From Acidobacteriota bacterium (GTDB lineage Bacteria; Acidobacteriota; Terriglobia; Bryobacterales; Bryobacteraceae): a stretch of DNA of 64,000 nucleotides. A model generated the notes under the pieces. It was given only the letters and a program-made list of their open reading frames with translations. It was not told the origin of the DNA and did no database searches. Below, one piece after another: positions 16,601-24,574 of this stretch. Position 1 is the first letter of the stretch, and the number at the start of each line of letters is the position of its first letter. Location: positions 1-64,000 of the forward strand of contig JAFDVS010000078.1 in the NCBI GenBank assembly GCA_018268935.1, given 5' to 3'. The position numbers and the translations under genes are program-made.

Positions 16601-18492
16601 AAGGCGCTGGCGCGGATGGGTCGCTCGGTTTCGACCGTCATGGAGCGGGTGTTGAAGCAGAAGTCGGGAGGCGGCTCGGGATCACCGGTCTGGCGGATGC
16701 AGAACTTGCCATCGGGGTCAGGCTGGCTGGCGGGGCCTTGTTGCGCGCGCATGGTGTAGTTGAGGCGGGCGTTGGAGCCGTCCGTGGCGACGACGCCGCT
16801 GACGATGAGGAAGGCGGAAGTGGCGGTGGCGCTTCTGAGGTTGGATTCGATTTGGCTATTGGGGGCGGGGCGGCTGTTCAAGGCCTCGAGTTCATCGCGA
16901 ATGCGGATGTAGCGGATGGGGGAAATCCAACTGACGGCAGCGTCGCAGTAGTTCATCAAATCGAAGTGGGTTGGGGGGATGAATCTGCGGCCGAAAGTGT
17001 CGAAGCCGGGTTCCTGGACGGTGCCGTCGGCGTAGGGCCATAGGGGCTCTTTGGAGGGCGCCAAGGTGCAATTAGGCGGGCTGAGGTTGGTGTGCTGCTG
17101 TTGGAGGTTGTGGGCGATTTCGTGGGACAGGTCGTTTTGACCGCGTAGGATGTTGTCACGGTCCACGATCTGCCAAACGGCTTTGCCTTTGCCACCAAGG
17201 AAGCGAGGGTCAGCGGAAGCCCAAGTGATGGCACCTTTGGAGTCCTTGGTGTCCTCTTTGGCGACGTTGGGGAGGAAGGCGATGGCCTGGTCATGGTCGG
17301 GAACGCCATCGGCTTGCATCAACTCGTAGATGGCGGCGGTCATTTTCTCCTCACCGATGAGTTCGGTTGCGTCTTCGGGGTCGTTCAGGCGGAAGTTGAT
17401 ATCGAACCCAGCGCCGGTTTCCTGGCCAGGCTCGGCGAAGAGCCGCATGGGGACGGAAGAGTAGCGGAGGTTGGCGGAGGCGATGGGGAAAATGGCTTTG
17501 AGGTGAGGCTCGTAGAGGTTGACATCGGCGCTGGGGAACTTCAATTTGCCTTCCGCATCCGGATAGTTGACGGGAAACCAGAGGATGCGTAGAGACGGGC
17601 TTGGGCGGAAGCCGACGGTTTGGGAAATGACCAGCTTTTCCGGCCGGACAGCGGAGAGGGATGGCGGGAGGATGAGTTCGGCGCGCAGTTCGTAGAATCC
17701 GACGGAGCTGATCCAATCGGCTGGGATGCGGAAGTCGAGGGAAGCAAGAGGGGCAGTCCGCTCGATCTTCTTGTAGGCGCTTATGGCTCCCGGTGCCTCG
17801 TAGTCCTTTGGGCCGATCTGCAAGCTACGGGTGGAGCCGTCCAGTTTCCAGATATTGAGGCGGCCACGGATGCCGGAAGCGGGATTATCGCCGAGTTGGC
17901 GGGCAAGGACACGGACGACGGTGTCTTTGCCACTGATCAAGGGGACGTCGCCGGCCTCGGTCTGGACCGCCTGTACCACTTCGATGGCGGGTTCGATGTC
18001 GACGGAGGTGACGGCGGGGGCATTGATGCGCCAGCGGAAGCGGACAACGACGACGTGAAAGCCGACGTCGGTTTGGATGCGAACGTCGACGAAGGCTCGG
18101 CGGGCGTCGGTGGTTTCGGTTTCCATGAAGTTGAGGGGACATTCGCCGTTGAGGCGGGTGGAACAGCGTCCGATGGCGGTTTGCTCGATTGAGATTGTCG
18201 CGGTTCCATCGGACCAACTTTGGCGGAGCTGGACGTTGAGGCGCTGCGGGAACTGGACGGTGCCGGAGTCGGAGGTTCCGGCAGGGAGCGGGGGCAAGAC
18301 GACTTCGACGGTGCCCGTGACGGAACCGACAGCGAGGGCGATTTTGCCGTCACTGCGGGGCGTGGCTGTGACGGCGGCTGCCGGCGTTAGCACGCGGGGG
18401 AAATCGGGTATCAGCGTGACTTGCGCCGGCAGCCAGCCGGCGGACAGAACAACAACCCCAAGGAACCGTAGCAGACCGAACACATTCCGCAT
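13672..18492 (-). CDS. Large secreted metzincin-like protein with three discoidin (F5/8C) domains
   Basis: Starting at ATG 18492 (GGGAGG upstream) the product has 1606 residues with a signal peptide. The N-terminal half contains HEIAHNLQQQH at residues 457-467, which fits the metzincin HExxHxxxxxH zinc motif, and a candidate Met-turn DLMNYC at about 513. Beta-sandwich segments follow, with a choice-of-anchor-like LDFGQIPRG, then a Gly/Thr/Ser linker at about 866-890. Next come three carbohydrate-binding discoidin domains: two near-identical copies (NAVDGN...TFTWTTNPNN...YFGVDFG) flanking a different one. The last part is beta-rich. It is probably an extracellular protease that binds glycans. 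It is divergent from the membrane regulator at 18649. Confidence 0.82.
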   Translation of the reverse strand: MRNVFGLLRFLGVVVLSAGWLPAQVTLIPDFPRVLTPAAAVTATPRSDGKIALAVGSVTGTVEVVLPPLPAGTSDSGTVQFPQRLNVQLRQSWSDGTATISIEQTAIGRCSTRLNGECPLNFMETETTDARRAFVDVRIQTDVGFHVVVVRFRWRINAPAVTSVDIEPAIEVVQAVQTEAGDVPLISGKDTVVRVLARQLGDNPASGIRGRLNIWKLDGSTRSLQIGPKDYEAPGAISAYKKIERTAPLASLDFRIPADWISSVGFYELRAELILPPSLSAVRPEKLVISQTVGFRPSPSLRILWFPVNYPDAEGKLKFPSADVNLYEPHLKAIFPIASANLRYSSVPMRLFAEPGQETGAGFDINFRLNDPEDATELIGEEKMTAAIYELMQADGVPDHDQAIAFLPNVAKEDTKDSKGAITWASADPRFLGGKGKAVWQIVDRDNILRGQNDLSHEIAHNLQQQHTNLSPPNCTLAPSKEPLWPYADGTVQEPGFDTFGRRFIPPTHFDLMNYCDAAVSWISPIRYIRIRDELEALNSRPAPNSQIESNLRSATATSAFLIVSGVVATDGSNARLNYTMRAQQGPASQPDPDGKFCIRQTGDPEPPPDFCFNTRSMTVETERPIRASAFSLKIPFAESTTRIVLLSRAPDGERELAAWNAASGPPSLEITSPRPDDRLQGTATLSWSATDPSGLPLQYRIQFSNDGGATWYPMSILPLSASQFRIDTTELAGASNVYFRVFALNGFHTTVATVGPITLVQSPRLTLANPTLDFGQIPRGVPATKPIELRNPGTGPFVINTLTSDNNLVRVSSTLPIYVWPGDTPTTIPVDILPVTAGAFEANLTINGNTRIRVTAQATDSTSAGTGSGGSGGTGGTGGTGGSGGSGTTQPDLVKISPLTARGWPNERNFDNPPANAVDGNINTFTWTTNPNNTVLPSYFGVDFGASKAVSRIRLYKDNDGGGGTLSDFFKNLTIEYTTTAVTTPLANRTWTRVTNLANGYNGAERLTATAVNADGTVTRDSHKSATDGWASLTFTPVNATGIRIAFSNTTNPNFFNHYKVHEFEAYGPASGVGTGTGSGSAGGSTTTATCPSTTNIALGKAATQSSTAFGGSASAGNNGILEPDYGFHTDEEINPWWQVDLGQSSTVCSMRLFNRVTAEFQARARSIAILASDDGATFRTIYTHDNSVWGANSAPLLPNIQPFAARYVRLRLQANQFLYFNLREVEVYGFPGVNPGTGSGTGSGAGGATTSTDTAKITPLTAQGWPNGRTFDNPPPNAVDGNTNTFTWTTNPNNTTLPSYFGVDFGSSRTVSRIRLFKDNDGGGGTLSDHFKNLVIEYTTSPASTPLANRTWTRVTNLANGFNGIERLTVTAVNSDGSVTRDSHNSATSGWASLTFTPVAATGVRIAFSNVTSSTFYNHYKVHEFEAYGPSSGTTTTTTTRVLQIDDGTVETTSGFDEGGVQGYFLNRLTPTTYPATLRKVMIQFPAAGQPLNGLPLAAAIQLLSGATTTSGPQLTGVSVTRTNATVSAFNTFVEYDVPPITIQSGSFLVGFSVLNPPNVYPIAVDTNTTAQRSYVSADGSTYFLYDTIPGIRPGNFLIRARVE
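14203..14725 (-). repeat. Discoidin-encoding direct repeat, copy 2
   Basis: About 520 bases closely matching 15289-15811 at an offset of 1086 bases. It encodes the third discoidin domain of the metzincin-like protein. The high nucleotide identity indicates recent duplication or gene conversion. Confidence 0.75.
15289..15811 (-). repeat. Discoidin-encoding direct repeat, copy 1
   Basis: Partner of the repeat at 14203-14725. It encodes the first discoidin domain. The intervening 560 bases encode a different discoidin domain, so the duplicated unit flanks it on both sides. Confidence 0.75.
15826..15900 (-). repeat. Short tandem repeat encoding a Gly-Gly-Thr/Ser linker
   Basis: Imperfect 9-base units (GTTCCACCG-like on the plus strand) encode GGTGG/GGSGG triplets between the protease half and the discoidin half. 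This kind of tract can change length by slippage and would alter domain spacing. Confidence 0.7.
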
Positions 18493-18609
18493 CAAAGGCG
18501 TCGCCTCCCAGAAGCACCCACAAACTACCCTCCCAGCATCGCCAGATGAGCGCCCGGGCTGCATTGAATTTCCCCTCAAATTTTTCTGAATGGAGTTAAC
18601 ATTTTTATT

Positions 18610-18639
18610 TTGTGTGGTTTGTGGATGGCGTGATATACT
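18610..18639 (+). promoter_or_regulatory. Sigma-70-like promoter of the membrane regulator
   Basis: TTGTGT (18610-18615) and TATACT (18634-18639) are separated by 18 bases. The GTG start codon at 18649 lies 9 bases after the -10 box, so the transcript would have almost no leader. Confidence 0.5.
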
Positions 18640-18648
18640 CGCGTCGAA

Positions 18649-20403
18649 GTGCATCCGGCCACTGTTACTCGTAAGTTTTATCGGACCGAAGGTGTCTCAA
18701 TCGATACAGGACAGAGGTGTGTGGTGCGTGGAGACGAGACCGTACAGCCGCGGGCGAAGACCTTCGAGCTGCTGGTGTACCTGGTGGAGCACCGGGATCG
18801 GGTGGTGTCAAAGGACGAGCTTCGAGAGGCTTTGTGGCCGCAAGTCGCCGTGACAGAGAATTCCGTGATGCAGTGCGTGGCCGAGGCGAGACGGGTGTTG
18901 GGGGATGATTCGAAAGAGCCCCGGTTTATCCGGACGGTGTCGAAATCGGGGTATCAGTTTATTGCCGTGGTTAACGAGGATGCTCCGGCGGAACCCAGGC
19001 GAAATGGTGGGCGGCCGTGGGTTTGGATGGTGGCCGGTGCGGCTGTGCTGGCGGGATTAGTGCTGGGAGCGAGTTCGGTGCGCAGAATTCTGCAGCCGGC
19101 GGAACCGGCGTGGTCGGAGGTGGGATGGTGGAAGTTTGAAGATGGTGCGGGAAACCGTGTGACGGATACGGTGGGCGGGTTGTCGGCGGAGGTTCCGCCA
19201 GAGGTGGCGCGGGTGGAGGGGATTGCGGGGAAGGCGTTGCTGTTCCACAGCCCTGAGGTAGTGGTGGGTGGAGAGGATAGTGGCCGGCTGCCTCGGGGGC
19301 AGGCCCCGCGCACCCTGGTGGCATGGATGAAAGCGGAAACGACGAATGGGGATTCCACGGTGTTGTTTCAGCAGGGAAATCCTGAGCCCTATGCGGGTGC
19401 CGATGTCAGCGACCGGTTCTACCTGATGCTGCATCAGAGCGGTGCGGCTGGGTTTGGCAGTACCAATGTGGTGGTTGGGCAAAAGCAACTGACGGACGGA
19501 AAGTGGCACCAGGTTGCGGGCGTGTTTGAAGGCGGAGTCAAAGGCCTGATGCGGTTGTACGTGGACGGGGTGGAGGACGCAAGTCCCGTGGCCGTCTCGC
19601 ATCCGCTCCAGGAGAGCAAGGCCTCGGGATGGTCGATGGGACGCGGAATGTATACGGGGACCAGCTTCCGGGGTGCTTTGGACGACGTGCGAGTGTTCGC
19701 CAGGCCGTTGCATGGGGCGAAAATCCGAAGTCTGTACAGGTGCCGGGCGGGGGTGGTCGATCTGGAAGTCGGTGGCCGGGGTTTTTACTTTGCACCGGTT
19801 TATGGGGACATGGTGGAGACTGGACCGGCCACGCTGCGCAACCTGGGGAAGGACTTTGCCGGCGCGGTGCTGGTGAAAGCTTCGACGGATTGCTCACTGG
19901 CGTCGACGGCGTCCGCCGACATGGGGCAGGATCTGACGATTGGGATGGATTTGCAGTTGGGTGGGGCGGATGGGTTGGTGCGCGAAGGTGGGCCATTCTT
20001 CCGCAGCCGCCGGGCGAGCCCAGGGGACGGCATCATCGGCGGAACAAGCGCCGGCTTCTGGGTGCACTTGGATAGCAAGGGGCAGGTGCGGGTGATGCGA
20101 TTGCACCCGATGGCTACGATCGCATTCAGTGAACCGGTGAGTTCGTTTGATGCCGGTGCGTTCCACCGGCTGGAAGCAAGAGTGCGCGGGGATTCCTTAC
20201 AGGTGTCCTTGGACGGACGGGTAGTGTCGTTCGATTGCAGTGGGGCGAAGCGGACGGATGTGCCCTTGGCTTCGGCTTGGGAACAGGCATCGCCGCAGGG
20301 ACACAATAACGGCACCGCGGGCATCGGATTTGGCTGCTCGCAGAACCGTGGCAGTGCGGGCGGGCAGGTGGCGCGGAACATTCGTGTGACGCTGGGGCGC
20401 TGA
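18649..20403 (+). CDS. Membrane-bound winged-helix regulator with extracellular LamG-like domains
   Basis: The 584-residue protein joins an N-terminal OmpR/PhoB-type DNA-binding domain (residues about 15-105, with AKTFELLVYLVEHRDRVVSK and FIRTVSKSGYQF) to one transmembrane helix (about 124-142) and a large periplasmic part. The latter holds a concanavalin/LamG-like fold (WWKFEDGAGN, TLVAWMKAE, KWHQVAGVF, LYVDGV, GALDDVRVFARPL) and a second beta-rich, lectin-like region to the C-terminus. This is the CadC/ToxR layout: a one-component sensor that binds DNA while anchored in the membrane. The sensing part suggests a glycan or polymer ligand. The start is GTG close to a TATACT box. It is divergent from the discoidin/metzincin gene, its most likely target. 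Confidence 0.85.
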   Translation: MHPATVTRKFYRTEGVSIDTGQRCVVRGDETVQPRAKTFELLVYLVEHRDRVVSKDELREALWPQVAVTENSVMQCVAEARRVLGDDSKEPRFIRTVSKSGYQFIAVVNEDAPAEPRRNGGRPWVWMVAGAAVLAGLVLGASSVRRILQPAEPAWSEVGWWKFEDGAGNRVTDTVGGLSAEVPPEVARVEGIAGKALLFHSPEVVVGGEDSGRLPRGQAPRTLVAWMKAETTNGDSTVLFQQGNPEPYAGADVSDRFYLMLHQSGAAGFGSTNVVVGQKQLTDGKWHQVAGVFEGGVKGLMRLYVDGVEDASPVAVSHPLQESKASGWSMGRGMYTGTSFRGALDDVRVFARPLHGAKIRSLYRCRAGVVDLEVGGRGFYFAPVYGDMVETGPATLRNLGKDFAGAVLVKASTDCSLASTASADMGQDLTIGMDLQLGGADGLVREGGPFFRSRRASPGDGIIGGTSAGFWVHLDSKGQVRVMRLHPMATIAFSEPVSSFDAGAFHRLEARVRGDSLQVSLDGRVVSFDCSGAKRTDVPLASAWEQASPQGHNNGTAGIGFGCSQNRGSAGGQVARNIRVTLGR

Positions 20404-20425
20404 TTTCATTCGTTGCCGTGTGTGC

Positions 20426-20431
20426 TAGACT
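20426..20431 (+). promoter_or_regulatory. Extended -10 element (TGCTAGACT) for the BNR-propeller gene
   Basis: TAGACT preceded by TGC gives an extended -10 (TGnTANNNT). It ends 8 bases before ATG 20440, and there is no ribosome site between them, so the message is predicted to be leaderless. Confidence 0.5.
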
Positions 20432-20439
20432 CGCTTCCC

Positions 20440-23400
20440 ATGGTGCGACTATTCAGTGGTTTCCTGCTTTCGTTTTGCTTGTCTGCTCAGTTGAGCACGA
20501 AGCTTTTCGATTCACTGAGCTACCGGTTTATCGGGCCGGCGGGAATGGGTGGCCGGGTAACGGATGTGGAGTCCATTCCCGGCCAGCCGCACATTGCCTA
20601 TGTGGCTACCGGCGGCGGGGGATTGTGGAAGACCGTGAATCACGGGGTGACTTGGACGCCCATTTTCGAGCGGCAGAACACGTTTTCCATCGGCGATATC
20701 GCAATTGATCCGCAGAATCCGGAAGTGATTTGGGTCGGGACGGGTGAGGCGAATCCTCGCAACTCCGTGAGTTTCGGTGATGGCGTCTACCGTTCCGGGG
20801 ATGGCGGCAAGACTTGGCAGCATATGGGGTTGGAAGGGACGGAGCGGATTGCGCGCGTGCTCGTGGATCCTCGCAACTCGAACGTGGTGTATGTGGGGGC
20901 GCTGGGACACGCGTTTGGCCCCCATGCTGACCGCGGAGTGTTTGTGACGCGGGATGGTGGCAAAACATGGGCTAAGACTTTGTATGTGGATCCTTCGCAC
21001 GGTGTGTCGGATATGGATATCGACGTTTCCAATCCGAATATCCTCTATGCCGCGATGTGGAAGTTTGAACGCAAGCCGTGGACATTTACTTCGGGAAGCG
21101 AGCAGGGCGGGATCTTCCGCTCGACAGATGCGGGGCAAACGTGGAAGAAGGTGGAGAAGGGTTTGCCGAAGTTGATGGGCCGCGCCGGAGTGAAGATAGC
21201 GCCGTCAAGGCCGGGAACCGTCTACGTGATTGCGGAGACGAAGGACGGGTCGCTGTTCCGGTCGAACGATGGCGGGGATTCTTTTGCCAAGGTGACGGAT
21301 AATGCGGACATTGTTTACCGCGGGTTCTACTTTACCGATATGCGGGTAGATCCTTCCAACGAAGAGCGGCTATATGCACTGGCGTACACCGTGCATGTGT
21401 CGACCGACGGAGGGAAGACATGGAAGGACACAGCGGCGGAGGTGCATCCGGATATGCACGCTCTGTGGATTGATCCCCGCAATCCGGATGCGATGTGGCT
21501 GGGGTCGGATGGAGGGGTGGCATCCTCCACGGACCGGGGTGCGAAGTGGCGGTTCCACAACAATATTCCGCTTGGCCAGTATTATCAGATTCACGCCGAC
21601 AACCGGCAGCCGTTTTACTGGCTGACGGGCGGGCAGCAGGACAATTCCACCTGGACGGGCCCGAGCCGGACTCGGGAAGGGAAAGGTATCGGAAACGGGG
21701 ATTGGCGGATTATCACGGGTGGAGACGGGTTCTATGCGGTCTCCGATCCGGATAACCCGGACATGTTTCTGTCCGAGTCGCAAGGCGGGCGCATCATGCG
21801 CACCGATTTGCGAACCGGGGAACAGAAGGCGGTGGGGCCATCGCCTCGCGCTGCGCTGCCCGCGGATGCGAAGTACCGGTTTCACTGGAATACGCCGATC
21901 GTGGCCTCGCCGCATGGAAAGAAGACTTTCTACTATGCGGGCAACGTGGTTTTTCAGAGCTCGAACTTTGGCGGAAGTTGGGAGCCGATTTCACCTGATC
22001 TGACGACGAATGACAAGACGAAGTACGGGCCGGCGGGCGGGCCGATCTTTCAGGAATCGACGACGGCAGAGAACAACGGGACGGTGATTGTGCTGTCGGA
22101 ATCGCCGGTGAAGCAGGGAGTGCTTTGGGCCGGTACCGACGATGGCAATGTGCAGGTGACCTTGAACGGCGGGCGCAATTGGACGAACGTGGCGAAGAAC
22201 ATTGCGGGACTGGCTCCGGCATCGGTGATCTCGCATGTGGAGGCGTCCCGGTATGAGGCGAACACGGCTTACGTGTCGGTGGAGCGGCACATGTTCGACG
22301 ATTTCCAGCCGTACATTTACAAAACCACGGATGCGGGGAGGACGTTCACCAATATCGCGGGCGATTTGCCTTCGAAGGCTTACGTGCAGGTGGTGAAGGA
22401 AGATCCGAAGAATCCCCGGCTGCTGTATGCGGGAACAGAATTGGGGCTTTTTGTTTCATTCGAAGGTGGTGGGAAATGGCAACGGCTGGAGATGAAAAAC
22501 ATGCCCCGGGTGGCGGTACACGATCTGCTGGTGCATCCGCGGGACAACGATCTGGTGGTTGCTACCCATGGGCGTGGGATCGCAATTTTTGACGATGCCG
22601 CGGTGTTGCAGCAATTAACGCCGGAGATTGCCGCGAAGCGGGGGCATCTGTTTCCGCCTCGCACGGCGTTGCGGATGAACCGCACGAACAACTATCAAAT
22701 GATGGGCGATGACGGGTTCTATGGGACGAATCCGCCGCCTGGGGCGTTGTTCACCTATCTGCTCGGGGCCAAGCCGGCCAAGGAGAAGCCGGTGAAGTTG
22801 CATGTGTTCGATGGGAAGGGAGCGAAGATCGCGGAAGTGCGGAATCCGGCCGGGGAGGCAGGGCTGAATCGCGCGTCGTGGAATTTGCGGCACGACGCAC
22901 CGAAGCCTCGCAAAGAACGTGCCGAAGGAGAGACAAGTGAGGAAGGGCCGCGGGGCGGAGGTGGCGGTGCTGTGCCTGCTTTGCCTGGCCGATACACGGT
23001 GAAGTTGTTGCTGGGTGAGGACGTGGTGTCGGAGCAGGCGTTCGAGGTGCAGGTGGATCCGGCGGTTGAGGCCAAGCCGGAGGACTTACAGCGGCAATTC
23101 GATACGGCGATGAAGTTGCGGACGATGATTGCCGGAGTGAACCAGGCGTTGCGCGATCTGGACCAGGCGAAGACACAGTTGGAGGCGAGTGAGAAGGCGG
23201 CGAGCGGTGCAGCGAAGACTCGCGTGGAGGCAATGAAGAAGGAGTTGGACGCGGCGATTGGCCGGTTTGACGCGGGCGGGGTGCGCTACCGGGTCATCAA
23301 GGCTCCGAAGCTTAGCGAGGAGTTGGGGCCGCTGTTTGGAGCGGTGGCTGGGGGCAACGGCGCGCCGACCGAGGCGCAGCTTAACGCGGTGAACGAACTG

Positions 23401-23526
23401 GTGGCGATTTACGCCACCGAATCGAAGGCCCACAATGCGTTTGTGACAAAGACGCTGGCAGGTTGGTCAGAGGAGTTGCGGAAACTGGGCTTGCTGGGCT
23501 TGACGGCTGTGAAAGCGTTGCCGTAA
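20440..23526 (+). CDS. Secreted BNR/sortilin-type beta-propeller protein
   Basis: The start at 20440 gives a 1028-residue protein with a signal peptide ending near CLSAQ. It then has many BNR/Asp-box repeats (for example SGDGGKTW, TRDGGKTW, STDAGQTW, STDGGKTW, TTDAGRTF), typical of the sortilin/VPS10-like propellers annotated as glycosyl hydrolases in Acidobacteria and Bacteroidetes. After the propeller, about residues 760-830 form a beta domain, a Gly-rich linker (RGGGGGAV) follows, and the last 130 residues are helical coiled-coil. No catalytic residues can be named, and hydrolase activity is unproven. It is likely periplasmic or outer-membrane associated. The DUF1080 gene follows after 18 bases. 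Confidence 0.85.
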   Translation: MVRLFSGFLLSFCLSAQLSTKLFDSLSYRFIGPAGMGGRVTDVESIPGQPHIAYVATGGGGLWKTVNHGVTWTPIFERQNTFSIGDIAIDPQNPEVIWVGTGEANPRNSVSFGDGVYRSGDGGKTWQHMGLEGTERIARVLVDPRNSNVVYVGALGHAFGPHADRGVFVTRDGGKTWAKTLYVDPSHGVSDMDIDVSNPNILYAAMWKFERKPWTFTSGSEQGGIFRSTDAGQTWKKVEKGLPKLMGRAGVKIAPSRPGTVYVIAETKDGSLFRSNDGGDSFAKVTDNADIVYRGFYFTDMRVDPSNEERLYALAYTVHVSTDGGKTWKDTAAEVHPDMHALWIDPRNPDAMWLGSDGGVASSTDRGAKWRFHNNIPLGQYYQIHADNRQPFYWLTGGQQDNSTWTGPSRTREGKGIGNGDWRIITGGDGFYAVSDPDNPDMFLSESQGGRIMRTDLRTGEQKAVGPSPRAALPADAKYRFHWNTPIVASPHGKKTFYYAGNVVFQSSNFGGSWEPISPDLTTNDKTKYGPAGGPIFQESTTAENNGTVIVLSESPVKQGVLWAGTDDGNVQVTLNGGRNWTNVAKNIAGLAPASVISHVEASRYEANTAYVSVERHMFDDFQPYIYKTTDAGRTFTNIAGDLPSKAYVQVVKEDPKNPRLLYAGTELGLFVSFEGGGKWQRLEMKNMPRVAVHDLLVHPRDNDLVVATHGRGIAIFDDAAVLQQLTPEIAAKRGHLFPPRTALRMNRTNNYQMMGDDGFYGTNPPPGALFTYLLGAKPAKEKPVKLHVFDGKGAKIAEVRNPAGEAGLNRASWNLRHDAPKPRKERAEGETSEEGPRGGGGGAVPALPGRYTVKLLLGEDVVSEQAFEVQVDPAVEAKPEDLQRQFDTAMKLRTMIAGVNQALRDLDQAKTQLEASEKAASGAAKTRVEAMKKELDAAIGRFDAGGVRYRVIKAPKLSEELGPLFGAVAGGNGAPTEAQLNAVNELVAIYATESKAHNAFVTKTLAGWSEELRKLGLLGLTAVKALP

Positions 23527-23544
23527 CGCGATACTATCGAAGCG

Positions 23545-24261
23545 ATGAAACGACTACTGGTTCTGGCGGCAGGAGCGCTGTTGATACTGGCCGGGCATCG
23601 CGCCTTCAGTGAGCCGGTGCCGCAGTGGCGGGACTTGTTCAATGGGAAGGACCTCACGGGTTGGGTGAATGTGAACACCGACCCGGATACCTGGTACGTG
23701 CAGAACGGAGAGCTGATCTGCAAAGGGCAGCCGATCGGAGTGATGCGCAGCGACCGGCAATACGAAAATTTTCTGCTCCACATTGAGTGGATGCATACGG
23801 AGCCGGGTGGGAACTCCGGCGTGTTTGCATGGAGCGATGCGAAGCCGAATCCGCGCACGCGGCTGCCGAACGGAGTGGAGATCCAGATGCTGGAACTGGA
23901 CTGGCCGAAGCTGCATATGCGTGATGGGGTGATGCCGCCGCTCGCTTATGTGCATGGCGAGTTGTTTGGGGTGAACGGGGTGAAGACTATTCCCGACACA
24001 CCTCGCGGGGAGAGGAGCGTGTCCATTGAGAACCGGGCCAAAGGGCGCGGGCAGTGGAACACGTACGATGTGGTGGCGATTGACGGGGTGATCAAGCTCT
24101 CGGTGAATGGGAAGTATGTGAACGGGATCAGCCGCTCGACGCAGAAGAAGGGGTATCTGTGTCTGGAATCGGAAGGGGCCAAGATCCATTTCCGTAATAT
24201 CAAGATTCTGGAGTTGCCGCCTGGCGTGACGTATCCGGACCAGGCGGCGCCGGAGCTGTAG
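23545..24261 (+). CDS. DUF1080 (3-keto-disaccharide hydrolase-type) secreted protein
   Basis: This 238-residue secreted protein has a signal peptide (to about residue 22) and the DUF1080 fold of the concanavalin type: WRDLFNGKDLTGW, WYVQNGELICKG, YENFLLHIEW, GGNSGVF, EIQMLE, WNTYDVVAIDG and the final IHFRNIKI strand. Family members act on 3-keto-glycosides or bind glucans. TACTAT ends 7 bases before the ATG with no ribosome site. It lies directly after the BNR-propeller gene on the same strand, so the two could serve one carbohydrate-degrading pathway, though each may have its own promoter. Confidence 0.9.
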   Translation: MKRLLVLAAGALLILAGHRAFSEPVPQWRDLFNGKDLTGWVNVNTDPDTWYVQNGELICKGQPIGVMRSDRQYENFLLHIEWMHTEPGGNSGVFAWSDAKPNPRTRLPNGVEIQMLELDWPKLHMRDGVMPPLAYVHGELFGVNGVKTIPDTPRGERSVSIENRAKGRGQWNTYDVVAIDGVIKLSVNGKYVNGISRSTQKKGYLCLESEGAKIHFRNIKILELPPGVTYPDQAAPEL

Positions 24262-24298
24262 TTATTGAGGGGCGAAGCGCTGCACGCGCCAGTTTCTG

Positions 24299-24574
24299 GT
24301 GATGCAGATGCCCGAAGCCCAGGATCTGTGCCGGGAGATCGGATCAAGCCCGTCGCGCTTCATCCGGCTGTTTGCCAACTCGTCGGGAATTTCCCCAGCA
24401 GGTTATTACAACCGCCTGTTGCTTCAGAAAGCGAGCGCTATGCTGTCGGCGGGGTGTAGCAACAAAGAAGTGGCCTTCGCGCTGGGGTTCCGGAACGATA
24501 GCCACTTCTGCGTATTCTTCCGCAAGTGGAGCGGGTTGACACCCGGAGGCTTCAAGATCAGTGTGAACGGCTAA
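24299..24574 (+). CDS. AraC-type HTH domain, truncated regulator
   Basis: This 91-residue frame contains only the AraC DNA-binding domain: a first HTH (LCREIGSSPSRFIRLFANSSG), the linker SPAGYYNRL, then a second HTH (SNKEVAFALGFRNDSHFCVFFRKWSGLTP). Full AraC regulators also have a 150-residue or larger sensory domain, absent here. The frame closes 30 bases upstream of GTG 24299, just after the DUF1080 stop, so no upstream sensor part remains. Either it is a remnant of a longer gene or a functional minimal regulator. The stop codon overlaps that of cysK tail to tail. Confidence 0.6.
   Translation: MMQMPEAQDLCREIGSSPSRFIRLFANSSGISPAGYYNRLLLQKASAMLSAGCSNKEVAFALGFRNDSHFCVFFRKWSGLTPGGFKISVNG

Noticed and set aside
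23545..24574. DUF1080 and AraC fragment as one fused gene
   Set aside because: A stop codon follows the DUF1080 frame, and another stop lies in the AraC frame about 30 bases before its start.
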